Assembly (NCBI RefSeq): GCF_001593605.1
Contig: NZ_CP012836.1
Coordinates: 372,001 to 436,000 of the forward strand
Length of the DNA stretch: 64,000 nucleotides
Direction: 5' to 3'
From: Algoriphagus sanaruensis
Lineage (GTDB): Bacteria > Bacteroidota > Bacteroidia > Cytophagales > Cyclobacteriaceae
Both the position numbers and the translations under genes were made by a program. Every line of letters begins with the position of its first letter. Position 1 is the first letter of the stretch. The notes under the pieces are model-generated. The model had not been told where the DNA came from, made no database searches, and worked only from the letters and a program-made list of their open reading frames with translations. Shown here one piece after another: positions 8,548-16,625 of the stretch.

Positions 8548-11500
8548 TCAATTCCACTCCCCTCCTCTTCCTTTCGAATTGCCTTTGGAACTTTCACTTT
8601 TCCAAATCCAAAGGTTCCCTTTAGACCACTCAACGTTGATCTCCACCAAGCATTAAATATAAATCTACTTTTGTCTCTTACTTGATAAATTTCCTGTTTG
8701 ACTAGAGGTGATGAAAGAGATCTAGGATTATTATTCTTTGCAATTAGGTTAGCCAAAAAGCCATAAAAGTTTAGCTTACCCTTACCATTTTCAAATGTCA
8801 GACTGTCTACAAACCCTACTTTAAGATTGGAGTAACCTAATTTCATTTGACCAAAGGAATAATCATCATTCAATTCAAAACTCCATTCTCCTCCTGTAAT
8901 TATCCCCTTTTGGAAGGTCATAAACTGAGTTTTCTCCAGAAATGGATTGACATCCAATAAATTCAAAGTATCCAATTCAAACTCAATGTCCATGGACGAA
9001 ATTGGATCAAATCTTAAAGTGGCATTCAGTTTCAATGCCGATTTACCCATTATATCCGCCTTGACTCCTATCTTCAGCCGATCTAGTGGAAAAGTCTCAT
9101 TCGATCTTCTTAGATAAAATGGGGCCATATCCATCTCCAGATTATCAAAAATGATTCCTCCTGGAAGAGAAGATTTCGATGACCATTCAAAATACCGTAT
9201 CCTACTATTCTTGATATGAATTGAACCAATATCTGACCTAATTCTGGCATTTTGCATCAATTTTTGAGGCATTTCTCGATAGGACGATGAATCAATAGGA
9301 ACTCTTTTATCTCTAAATAGGTCAATACTGGCTCCCTCAATAGCTAAGGAATTCAAAACAAGGTTTCTATTTTGAACATATTCCTTCAAATCCAGCCCAG
9401 TAAATTGAATTCGCCTTATCGGGCCCGAAATAACATCTGATTGATACCCTTTTTCCCTCAAATACTGGAAAATCCCGGGGTAAGGTCGAATAAGGACATC
9501 TGAAATGGACAAATTTCCTTGAGCATATTCAATTTTTCCAAAATCAACCCGAAAGGAACTATCCTGATTATACCACTGATAATTCGATAAATTAAACCTA
9601 GGATTTGTACTAAAAAGTAATGATAAATCCATCTCTTTTTGAGATCCCAAAAGATCAAAATCCAAGTTATCTAAATTCAAATCCAAGTCAGGAAAAGAAA
9701 TCCCGGGAATCCTTTTCCCACTTTTCAAAAAAGCTTCAAAACTTCCGTTTTCTAAATTGATAGTTCTGATCAAGAAAGAATCAATCAACCCCTTTTTTGG
9801 AGATTCGGACTTTTTAATCAATTGCCTACTTTGAATGGTATCATCTAAAAACACCTGCACCTTGGCACCTGATAACTTAAGCTTGCTAACATCTACCTTC
9901 CCCTGTTGAACAATTTCCTCCAAATCGTTGACGATAACTCCGATTTCTTCAAATCTGGCTTCTACTACAGGAAAACCTGGATTTCCAAGATGGTTTTTGG
10001 GAACTACAGAAAAATCCTTAAAAACAATATCATCACTCTCCTGACTCAAGGATACCTCTGAAAAGTTAATCGTATGAATGCTATCTGGAAGTGCAAATTC
10101 GAAATTTTCAAGACTTAGATCTGCTGAAGAATAAAGCGTTCCAATTTCATTCTTATCAAGCGCCAATGTGTCCAGTGTAAAATCTTGAATCAAAAATTCA
10201 AAACGAGTTTGAACAGACCTTTTTACCCGATCATTAGTTAGAAAATTCACTTCTAAATATGAATTTTGAGCGGAAATGGAATCTACTTCAATCCTATTAA
10301 TGGTTTTAGCTACTCTGCTTACCCCATTGGATCTAATAGCAGGTTTGACCATTTTATCAATCCCGATAGACACCTCCCCTTCCCTCACCTGAACCTTTCT
10401 CAAATCCAATGTATTGCCAAAAATAAATTCCTCGATATCCACCCCTTGAAGGTCCACTTTCGGAAAATCTAACCCCAAAGCAATAGACCCTCTGAAATTT
10501 TGGCCTGGCTGAAGGGTTAATCCATCCAAAACCAAAGACTCCTCCTTAGAGTTGTAATTCATCCGATCGATTTCTGCAAAGTATTTACCACCGGCTATAT
10601 TGAAGAAGTAATTATTGAATATCAGGTCGATTTCTTCAGAAAAGAGTGTTTTCCCTGAAATACTACTATCCCCAGGATGAATCGAAAAATTCTTTAGCGT
10701 TAAGTAAAATTCATCCTCATGAAATCTACTCTTTTGACTTTGCCCCAAGCTTTGAAAGTCAATAGTTGCCTGATTCAAAAGAATTGAATCGACATGAATT
10801 TGATTAAAATAACCCAATAAAAGCTCTCGAATATCCTCCGTAGATTGGGGAGATTTTTTTGAGGTAATAGGCTTTTGAAAAACTGAAATCGAAAATTTGG
10901 GCTTGGGTAAAATAATTTTTTCAACAATAAGGTTTTGATTAAATAAAGCATTTTGAACATCTATACCATCAGCCCGAAAAAGTGGCACAAAAAAGTCAAT
11001 TGCAGCAGTCTTCCCGGTCTTTTCTAAAACAAGATCAATCAGTTCCTGACTTTCGGGCCGAATAGACAAATTTTCAATTTGAAGCATCTCCTCTTTAGAG
11101 TCCAAGGTTAAGTTACTTGCCTGAAAAAGATGAAGATTATCCCTTAATTTAAGCAGGTAATTATTCAAAGAAATGTAAATCTCCTTGGATATAAATTGCT
11201 CATAAATAGGTAGGCTTGGATCAGGATTAATTTCTAGACCCTCCAGTTTAAAACTGAATTCGTCAAATCCAATATCATTAGTCTTATTACCTCTTTCATC
11301 GGTAAATTGTATTTTACCTCGGTCAACTCGGAAATTTTCGATGGAAACCTTATCCAAAAACCCAATAATAAAATCTGAAACTGAAGATTGTCTACTATTA
11401 GGTTCAGGGCGGCCAAAGCTAATGTACTCCACCTTTGGCTCAAGTACATCCAAACTTCCTACTGTAAGTAAACCGTGATTATAGAGGTTTTTAAAATCGA

Positions 11501-12881
11501 TTTCATCAAGAAATATTTCTTCTAAAGAAACCTTTATGAGGTGATCTGATAATTGCCCTTGAAGTGGAGAAATCTGAACTCCAATAACTCGAAGCTCATC
11601 CTTGAAGGATGATACCTCAATTCTATCACCAGTAAATACATGAATACCATCTCCTAAAAAAAGCTTTCCTCCATGAATTACCATTGAGGCATCTTGCCCA
11701 TAAAAAAATTGATTTACTTTCTTCAAAGAATCATTCCCCAAATAAAAGTCAACCATCTTAAAATTTAACTCCTCAAGCTCAATTCGATTTCTCAGACTAT
11801 CTTCCTTAAGGGCTTTAAAAAATCGACCTTTATTAATTGCTAATTCTTTTATAGAGATCGAATTGAGCTGGCCTTGTATAAATTCATTTAAATCACCGGT
11901 AGGATCTCCTTCATTAATGCTCCTTTTTCCAGTTAAAACCTTGAAATCAGGACTATTTAATATCAACTCATCAACCTCAAGATTAGAAGTCAAAAAAACT
12001 TGATTCATGTCCACATTACCCAAAAGAAGCTTATCCAAATGGACTTCATAATAGGTTGGGCTTTCCTTTTCATAATCTGGCATCAAAGAAAAGTTCCGGA
12101 CATCGATCACGTTTTCTGAAGAAGAAATAAAGACCTTACTAGCTTGGATTTTATGGACTAAATCGGGGAGAGGATATCGGATCTTTTCAAGATTAAATTC
12201 AAAAGCTTGCGCATTAAATGGAGTTTTCCAATCTGAATTTTCAGTCCAATTGATATCCTTAACGATCAAAGAAGTATTCTCAGCTTCAAGATTATTCTTA
12301 CTGAGGAATTTCAAGAAAAACCCATTTGCATGATCAATTTCAATTTGTCGAATAAACAATTTTACGAATGGCCTTTGTTGTAAACTTTTCCGTATTTCCT
12401 CTTCTAACAATCTTACCGGCGAAACAATATCCTTCTTCAAACTAGAAGGCTTTTTCAAACCTTTTTGGACCGGCTCGTCCAATGAAAAATTGGGATTATC
12501 GAGATAAATAGATCCGATGGTCAAATAATTGTCGGCGAAATCATACCAAAGACCACTAAAACCAACCTCGTCTAAGGTGAAATCAAATAAGGTTTGCCCC
12601 TCATTTCGTTCATCAGAGTCAACAGGCTTCATCACCAAGCCATTGAGAAAAACACCTCTTCGAATTAGCGAGAAATTGATTCGATTAAATTCAACAAGAT
12701 AAACTCCCTCGGTTGCTTCATTTACTTTCTGTCTTGCATACTCTGCCAGAAAAATATTGGATCCAAAATAGACCACAAATTCCAAAAACAAGACCGCCAA
12801 TACTACCCGAAGTATCCATCCCAAGATTTTTTTTCGAATAGGGTGCAGACTATGTTTAGAATGATGGGTATCAGAAGACAT
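8544..12881 (-). CDS. Large AsmA-like envelope protein
   Basis: The ATG at 12881 (MSSDTHHSKH) is chosen over an upstream in-frame start at 12953, since that one would fall inside the terminator of the neighbouring RNA gene. The product is about 1445 residues. A single N-terminal membrane segment (LGWILRVVLAVLFLEFVVYF) is followed by a very long series of amphipathic strands with recurring phrases such as IENFRVDRGKIQF and LDKLLLGNVDM. This is the architecture of AsmA/DUF748/TamB-type proteins: an inner-membrane anchor with a long periplasmic beta-groove, some of which move lipid between the membranes. Family assignment rests on architecture, not on a diagnostic motif. A lipid-transfer or envelope-assembly role is inference. 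Confidence 0.6.
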   Translation of the reverse strand: MSSDTHHSKHSLHPIRKKILGWILRVVLAVLFLEFVVYFGSNIFLAEYARQKVNEATEGVYLVEFNRINFSLIRRGVFLNGLVMKPVDSDERNEGQTLFDFTLDEVGFSGLWYDFADNYLTIGSIYLDNPNFSLDEPVQKGLKKPSSLKKDIVSPVRLLEEEIRKSLQQRPFVKLFIRQIEIDHANGFFLKFLSKNNLEAENTSLIVKDINWTENSDWKTPFNAQAFEFNLEKIRYPLPDLVHKIQASKVFISSSENVIDVRNFSLMPDYEKESPTYYEVHLDKLLLGNVDMNQVFLTSNLEVDELILNSPDFKVLTGKRSINEGDPTGDLNEFIQGQLNSISIKELAINKGRFFKALKEDSLRNRIELEELNFKMVDFYLGNDSLKKVNQFFYGQDASMVIHGGKLFLGDGIHVFTGDRIEVSSFKDELRVIGVQISPLQGQLSDHLIKVSLEEIFLDEIDFKNLYNHGLLTVGSLDVLEPKVEYISFGRPEPNSRQSSVSDFIIGFLDKVSIENFRVDRGKIQFTDERGNKTNDIGFDEFSFKLEGLEINPDPSLPIYEQFISKEIYISLNNYLLKLRDNLHLFQASNLTLDSKEEMLQIENLSIRPESQELIDLVLEKTGKTAAIDFFVPLFRADGIDVQNALFNQNLIVEKIILPKPKFSISVFQKPITSKKSPQSTEDIRELLLGYFNQIHVDSILLNQATIDFQSLGQSQKSRFHEDEFYLTLKNFSIHPGDSSISGKTLFSEEIDLIFNNYFFNIAGGKYFAEIDRMNYNSKEESLVLDGLTLQPGQNFRGSIALGLDFPKVDLQGVDIEEFIFGNTLDLRKVQVREGEVSIGIDKMVKPAIRSNGVSRVAKTINRIEVDSISAQNSYLEVNFLTNDRVKRSVQTRFEFLIQDFTLDTLALDKNEIGTLYSSADLSLENFEFALPDSIHTINFSEVSLSQESDDIVFKDFSVVPKNHLGNPGFPVVEARFEEIGVIVNDLEEIVQQGKVDVSKLKLSGAKVQVFLDDTIQSRQLIKKSESPKKGLIDSFLIRTINLENGSFEAFLKSGKRIPGISFPDLDLNLDNLDFDLLGSQKEMDLSLLFSTNPRFNLSNYQWYNQDSSFRVDFGKIEYAQGNLSISDVLIRPYPGIFQYLREKGYQSDVISGPIRRIQFTGLDLKEYVQNRNLVLNSLAIEGASIDLFRDKRVPIDSSSYREMPQKLMQNARIRSDIGSIHIKNSRIRYFEWSSKSSLPGGIIFDNLEMDMAPFYLRRSNETFPLDRLKIGVKADIMGKSALKLNATLRFDPISSMDIEFELDTLNLLDVNPFLEKTQFMTFQKGIITGGEWSFELNDDYSFGQMKLGYSNLKVGFVDSLTFENGKGKLNFYGFLANLIAKNNNPRSLSSPLVKQEIYQVRDKSRFIFNAWWRSTLSGLKGTFGFGKVKVPKAIRKEEEGSGID

Positions 12882-12943
12882 ACTTAAAAAAACGGAGGAA
12901 ATCATCGAAAAGATAAGCACAAAACCCCAAAACCGGTAAAAAC

Positions 12944-12972
12944 AAAAAAGCAACGGGATTCCGTTGCTTTTT
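12944..12972 (-). terminator. Terminator of tRNA-like RNA copy 1
   Basis: A perfect 12-bp stem (12945-12956 with 12961-12972, loop of four) ends on the minus strand in a run of six T. It begins six bases after the 3' end of the tRNA-like RNA, so it most likely ends that transcript. Confidence 0.85.
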
Positions 12973-12978
12973 ATCGTG

Positions 12979-13102
12979 CTGTAGGAGAAGGATTCGAACC
13001 TCCACGGGGCAGTTAGGCAATAGTCCGGTTTGAATTACGCTTTGTGCTGGGCTCCCCACCCCCGAGACAGGAGGGCTTGTCTGCCAATTTCAACATCCTA
13101 CA
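12979..13102 (-). ncRNA. tRNA-like RNA, copy 1 (Asp-type anticodon loop, 55-nt insert)
   Basis: Read on the minus strand this 124-nt segment folds as a tRNA. It has a 7-bp acceptor stem (TGTAGGA/TCCTACA), T8, a 3-bp D stem with A14 and G18-G19, a 5-bp anticodon stem (CCCTC/GGGGG) around loop CTGTCTC, and a T arm with the canonical loop TTCGAAT. The anticodon is GTC (plus-strand 13066-13068) and the discriminator base is G, both as in tRNA-Asp. Instead of a 4-5-nt (class I) or ~15-nt (class II) variable region there are 55 nt, starting with a GGGG/CCCC stem. Position 37 is T, where decoding tRNAs normally have a purine, and no CCA is encoded. A second copy lies 422 bases upstream. Ordinary tRNA-Asp is ruled out by the insert; tRNA-Leu/Ser by the anticodon. 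Confidence 0.7.
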
Positions 13103-13123
13103 ATTTGGTGTGTTTTTGGGCTA

Positions 13124-13235
13124 GGAAATAGCTTGCTCGTATGCAAGCTTTCCCAACTCCCTGATAATCAAAAAGCTCTTTCGAGCTTTTCGTAATCGAT
13201 TGAATAGGTTTGAGATATTTGATAAGCCAAAGTTA
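13124..13235 (-). promoter_or_regulatory. Promoter and two leader hairpins of tRNA-like copy 1
   Basis: On the minus strand TAACTTTG (plus 13228-13235) matches the -7 consensus; no good -33 element is visible. Downstream are two strong hairpins. The first (13171-13190) has an 8-bp stem, a GAAA tetraloop and a trailing T run, so it resembles a terminator. The second (13124-13153) has AGCTTGC/GCAAGCT arms extended by GGAA/TTCC. If transcription starts near 13222, both would be in the leader of copy 1. The start site is inferred. Confidence 0.4.
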
Positions 13236-13460
13236 GAAAACACATTCATTTATTAAAATATTTGCAACATTTATTTTATTTTTTTATTGATTTTTTAATT
13301 TTTAAGGATTTTTATTGCCTATTTGAAAATATTGTTCTCATTTTATCGGAATAGATTAGAAAAATGATAATCGCCTTCGATTCTCGAAATACTCATTCTT
13401 AAATTTGGCAAATCCTCCTCAATGACAAATTTTATACTAATTCAAAAAAGTATAGGCAAT

Positions 13461-13492
13461 AAAAAAACCACGGAATAAGATTCCATGGTTTT
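13461..13492 (-). terminator. Terminator of tRNA-like RNA copy 2
   Basis: A 12-bp stem (13464-13475 with 13481-13492) is followed on the minus strand by seven T. Its one non-Watson-Crick position is a G-U pair in minus-strand RNA but a C-A mismatch in plus-strand RNA, which supports minus-strand transcription. Confidence 0.8.
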
Positions 13493-13523
13493 AGTCAATT
13501 AACAATAAACCCAAAATAACCTG

Positions 13524-13648
13524 CTGTAGGAGAAGGATTCGAACCTCCACGGAGTAGTTAGGCAAAATTACGAGCTCGCTAATTGCTTTATCCTAGACTC
13601 TCCACCCCCGAGACAGGAGGGCTTGTCTGCCAGTTTCAACATCCTACA
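13524..13648 (-). ncRNA. tRNA-like RNA, copy 2 (Asp-type anticodon loop, 55-nt class insert)
   Basis: A 125-nt paralogue of the RNA at 12979-13102, same strand. The acceptor stem, D arm, anticodon arm (loop CTGTCTC, anticodon GTC at plus 13612-13614) and T arm are identical apart from one D-loop base. The insert differs strongly in its interior but keeps its ends. The basal stem is GGAG/CTCC here and GGGG/CCCC in copy 1, a compensatory change. The insert holds a longer hairpin than copy 1, including AATTA/TAATT and CGAG/CTCG arms around 13570-13590. A good promoter precedes it and a terminator follows 32 bases after the 3' end, so it appears to be an independent gene and not debris. Confidence 0.72.
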
Positions 13649-13682
13649 GTATATGTATGAACTTTTAGCTGAATTGCTGATT

Positions 13683-13715
13683 CAAAGATAGGCCAATTCC
13701 TTATTGTTTTGCAAA
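13683..13715 (-). promoter_or_regulatory. Promoter of tRNA-like RNA copy 2
   Basis: On the minus strand TTTG (plus 13712-13715), a 21-base spacer and TATCTTTG (plus 13683-13690) match the Bacteroidota housekeeping promoter. The RNA 5' end is 34 bases after the -7 box, so a short processed leader is expected. The region from here to 13918 is AT-rich, with no gene that I can see. Confidence 0.6.
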
Positions 13716-13918
13716 TTATTCAAAGTTAAAGCTAAATAATTACAGTATTTTTAAGGAAATCGATTGAATAATATGGATTTATAAATAATTCGAACAAAAT
13801 TAAAACCCAAATTGAAAAAATCGTAACAAACATGTAATGTTTTGCTATATTTATAGTATAAATGATATTTTATTAAATTTTTTTCATCAAAAATTCAGAT
13901 TTAATATCATTTCAGCAA

Positions 13919-14953
13919 TCATTCATGCTGAACATAGGATTCCCATTTTTCAAGAACTGCCAAAAAATCTTGTGGTAAGGGACTTTCAAAATACATTTTC
14001 TCTTTAGTCATTGGATGAATAAAACCTAAGCTCATCGCGTGCAAAGCTTGTCTAGGCATTAATTCAAAACAATTGGCTACGAAAGTCTTGTATTTGGCAA
14101 ACTGGGTCCCTTTCCGAATTTTATCTCCTCCATACATGGCATCATTAAATAATGGATGGCCTAGAAATTTCATATGGGCTCGAATTTGATGAGTCCTACC
14201 TGTTTCCAAATTGCATTGAACTAGGGAAACATATCGAAGCCTTTTGAGTACTTTCCAATGAGTTATCGCGTGCTTTCCTTGACTTCCGTCTGGAAAGACA
14301 TCCATGACTTTACGATCTTTGGCACTTCTTCCAATATGACCTCGAATTGTCCCGGCGTCTGATTCCGGTTCTCCCCACACAAGAGCAAGGTAAGTCCGAT
14401 CAATGGTATGATGAAAAAATTGAGAAGCTAGCCCCGTCATGGCAACTTCTGATTTGGCAATAACCAATAGCCCTGAGGTATCCTTGTCTATTCTATGCAC
14501 TAACCCTGGTCTTCCGGTATTCCCTTTCATCTCGGGCAGATTTTGAAAGTGATAAACCAAGCCATTTACCAATGTACCAGACCAATTCCCATGTGCTGGA
14601 TGAACCACCATTCCGGCAGGTTTATTCACTACTAACAAATCTTCATCCTCGTAGATGATATCCAAGGGAATATTCTCAGCAACTACCTCGGTATCGCGAG
14701 GAGGTTTTTCCAAAAGAACCTTGATTTCATCAAGAGGCTTGATTTTATAATTGGATTTGGTAGGTTGACCATTTACCAAAACCGCCCCAGTATCAATGGC
14801 ATGCTGAACTTTATTTCGAGTAGCATTTGCTACCTTTTCTGTTAGAAATTTATCAATTCTCACCAACGATTGTCCCTTGTCCACGAGGATACGGTGATGC
14901 TCATATAATTCTAACTCGTCTTCTTCAAAGTCTTCGTCTGGGCGCTCCATCAT
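13919..14953 (-). CDS. rluD: RluA/RluD-family 23S rRNA pseudouridine synthase
   Basis: 344 residues, the usual length. An acidic N-terminal tail (~20 residues) is followed by an S4 RNA-binding domain (RIDKFLTEKVANATRNKVQ, LVNG) and a RluA-type catalytic domain with GLVHRIDKDTSGLLV, where the Asp of HRIDKDTSG is the catalytic residue, and GRTHQIRAHM. RluD isomerises uridines in helix 69 of 23S rRNA; the S4 domain and length favour RluD over RluA or RluC, but this is not certain. Divergent from the deaminase gene, with a compact promoter region between. The ATG at 14953 is followed at once by a second ATG at 14950. Confidence 0.85.
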   Translation of the reverse strand: MMERPDEDFEEDELELYEHHRILVDKGQSLVRIDKFLTEKVANATRNKVQHAIDTGAVLVNGQPTKSNYKIKPLDEIKVLLEKPPRDTEVVAENIPLDIIYEDEDLLVVNKPAGMVVHPAHGNWSGTLVNGLVYHFQNLPEMKGNTGRPGLVHRIDKDTSGLLVIAKSEVAMTGLASQFFHHTIDRTYLALVWGEPESDAGTIRGHIGRSAKDRKVMDVFPDGSQGKHAITHWKVLKRLRYVSLVQCNLETGRTHQIRAHMKFLGHPLFNDAMYGGDKIRKGTQFAKYKTFVANCFELMPRQALHAMSLGFIHPMTKEKMYFESPLPQDFLAVLEKWESYVQHE

Positions 14954-14957
14954 TTTA

Positions 14958-14991
14958 CAAAAATAGGACGCTCTGCATTAACTTTGGCAAA
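14958..14991. promoter_or_regulatory. Compact divergent promoter region
   Basis: The 47-base gap holds -7 elements on both strands. Minus: TTTG (14988-14991), 22-base spacer, TATTTTTG (14958-14965), ending only five bases before the rluD start codon. Plus: TAACTTTG at 14979-14986, 14 bases before the ATG at 15001. If used, both mRNAs would have almost no leader. Confidence 0.5.
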
Positions 14992-15000
14992 AGTGCATCA

Positions 15001-15912
15001 ATGCTTTCTCCCAATCCCATTCCGACTCAAACCCTTCATCATTCAGTTCTAACCGAAAAGAAGGTAAAACTTGCTGTTCTAAGACTGGATCTGGTTCATG
15101 AAGAAGTCTCGGGCAACAAATTTTTCAAACTGAAATACAATTTGGAGGAAGCCAAAAAACTAGGCAAAACCACCTTGCTTAGCTTTGGAGGAGCCTTTTC
15201 CAATCATATTTTAGCACTATCAGCTGCTGCTAAAGTTTCCGGCATGAAATCTATCGGAATCATAAGAGGTGAAGAAAGCAGCAAAACAAATCCAACGCTC
15301 TCCCAAGCTGAAGAAAATGGAATGAGCCTTCATTTTGTTAGTAGAGAAGAATATAGACGAAAGACAGAATCCGATTTTATTCTAGCACTTGAAAAAACAT
15401 ATGGAGACTTTTTTCTTATTCCAGAGGGAGGAACAAATGCTTTTGCCATTCAAGGAACACAGGAAATTTTAGATGAAAGACATGCTCCATTCTCACATGT
15501 AGCCACTTCGATCGGTACAGGAGGGACCTTTGCGGGATTATCGACTAGAATTCTTAAAAATCAGATTCTTTTAGGTTTTCCGGCATTGAAGGGACCTTGG
15601 ATTAAAGAAGAAATCCAACATTTACTCGAATCAGAAAGCATTCAGCCAAAAGGCCAATATAAACTTATCGAAGACTATAATTTTGGAGGATATGCCAAGT
15701 GGAAACCTGAATTGATCGAATACATCCGCTGGTTCTGGAGAGAATTCAACATTCCGCTGGACCCCATTTATACCGGCAAGATGGCATTTGGAATCTGGGA
15801 TTTAATTAAAAGGGACTTCTTCCCTCCTGATTCGAATATTTTTATGATTCATACAGGGGGCCTTCAGGGGAATGCCGGATTTATTGAACAAACTGGTCAA
15901 AAACTTTACTAA
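15001..15912 (+). CDS. PLP-dependent ACC deaminase/D-cysteine desulfhydrase family protein
   Basis: 303 residues from the ATG at 15001; an open extension to 14827 overlaps rluD and encodes no homologous residues. The sequence shows the fold-type II PLP signature of the 1-aminocyclopropane-1-carboxylate deaminase/D-cysteine desulfhydrase family: EVSGNKFFKLKYNL with the PLP-binding Lys, SFGGAFSNH for the substrate carboxylate, and SIGTGGTFAGL for the phosphate. Members break down ACC to 2-oxobutyrate and ammonia or D-cysteine to pyruvate, sulfide and ammonia. I cannot tell which substrate applies; desulfhydrase activity is more common in bacteria that do not live with plants. Monocistronic by context. 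Confidence 0.8.
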   Translation: MLSPNPIPTQTLHHSVLTEKKVKLAVLRLDLVHEEVSGNKFFKLKYNLEEAKKLGKTTLLSFGGAFSNHILALSAAAKVSGMKSIGIIRGEESSKTNPTLSQAEENGMSLHFVSREEYRRKTESDFILALEKTYGDFFLIPEGGTNAFAIQGTQEILDERHAPFSHVATSIGTGGTFAGLSTRILKNQILLGFPALKGPWIKEEIQHLLESESIQPKGQYKLIEDYNFGGYAKWKPELIEYIRWFWREFNIPLDPIYTGKMAFGIWDLIKRDFFPPDSNIFMIHTGGLQGNAGFIEQTGQKLY

Positions 15913-15963
15913 ATCGGAGGCTTAAAAGGACACAATTTGATCTAACAAAAGTTCCAGAGTTTT

Positions 15964-16599
15964 CTACTCTTTCAAGGTAAAAAAATCCTCCGATTCCTGA
16001 GGATGAAGTGTTAGAACATTGGCAACAACAAGTTTAACCAGAGTTTTGGAAGCTAAAAACTTTGGGATTTTGGCAATCTTGGAGAATTCAGTAAGTGTGA
16101 TCTGTGATTTTTCTCCCAAGGCTTTCATCAAGATCTCTTCTTTTTGCCCATACCGAAAGACGGTATCTTTTGGAGTTCGGCTTTTTTTCAAAACCTCCCA
16201 CACCTCCCGACTGGCTTTGATACTCCGGTCCTCCACTCGAATAAATGCTTGTCGCTTTTCTCCATCTTTCAAATAATGTGGGCGGAACTGACTCAAGGGG
16301 ATTCGAAATACAGCAACACCTTTTTTTTCGTTAAGCTTGATGGTAAAAACCTCCACCTCTAATGCTGGAAAGATCAGCTCTCGGATGGCTTTCTCCATAA
16401 CAAAAATCTCCTCCTCAATAAACCGCTGTCCACTCACTGTTCCATCATCATCCACTCCAATCAAAAGATCACCACCTTGGGTATTTGCAAGTGCAATGAC
16501 CTCACGGACGATTTTTTCAGGAAAAGCTGCCTTTTTCTTGAACTCGATTTTCAGGCCCTCCCCTTTCAAGGCCAAATTTTTTACCTCTTGGAGTGTCAT
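15964..16599 (-). CDS. AlbA_2/Schlafen-type domain protein
   Basis: 211 residues. The N-terminal half (residues ~1-130) is a divergent AAA_4/AlbA_2 domain: EGLKIEFKKKAAFPEKI, then VIALANTQGGDLLIGVDDDG, the signature of this family. The C-terminal part (VFRYGQKEEILMKALGEK, then ITLTEFSKIAKIPKFLASKTLVKLV) looks like a winged-helix. The pairing is common in predicted transcription regulators, and the same core is found in Schlafen nucleases, so the activity is open. It starts 26 bases after the uvrB stop on the same strand and is probably cotranscribed with uvrB, which hints at a DNA-repair or stress link (inference). Confidence 0.7.
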   Translation of the reverse strand: MTLQEVKNLALKGEGLKIEFKKKAAFPEKIVREVIALANTQGGDLLIGVDDDGTVSGQRFIEEEIFVMEKAIRELIFPALEVEVFTIKLNEKKGVAVFRIPLSQFRPHYLKDGEKRQAFIRVEDRSIKASREVWEVLKKSRTPKDTVFRYGQKEEILMKALGEKSQITLTEFSKIAKIPKFLASKTLVKLVVANVLTLHPQESEDFFTLKE

Positions 16600-16625
16600 C
16601 TTTACGCGGAATTAAAAATAGAAAA

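Noticed and set aside
13020..13642. Short reading frames of 27 and 24 codons inside the two tRNA-like RNAs, sharing MLKLADKPSCLGGGE
   Set aside because: The shared peptide follows from the conserved tRNA 5' half. Both differences there are synonymous, but one is also a compensatory base change and two sites are too few. The C-terminal parts differ and there is no start signal other than the ATG in the acceptor stem.
12979..13648. Ordinary tRNA-Leu, tRNA-Ser or tmRNA
   Set aside because: The D arm looks Leu-like, but the anticodon is GUC and the 55-nt insert exceeds any normal class II arm. tmRNA is ~350 nt and lacks a closed anticodon arm of this kind.
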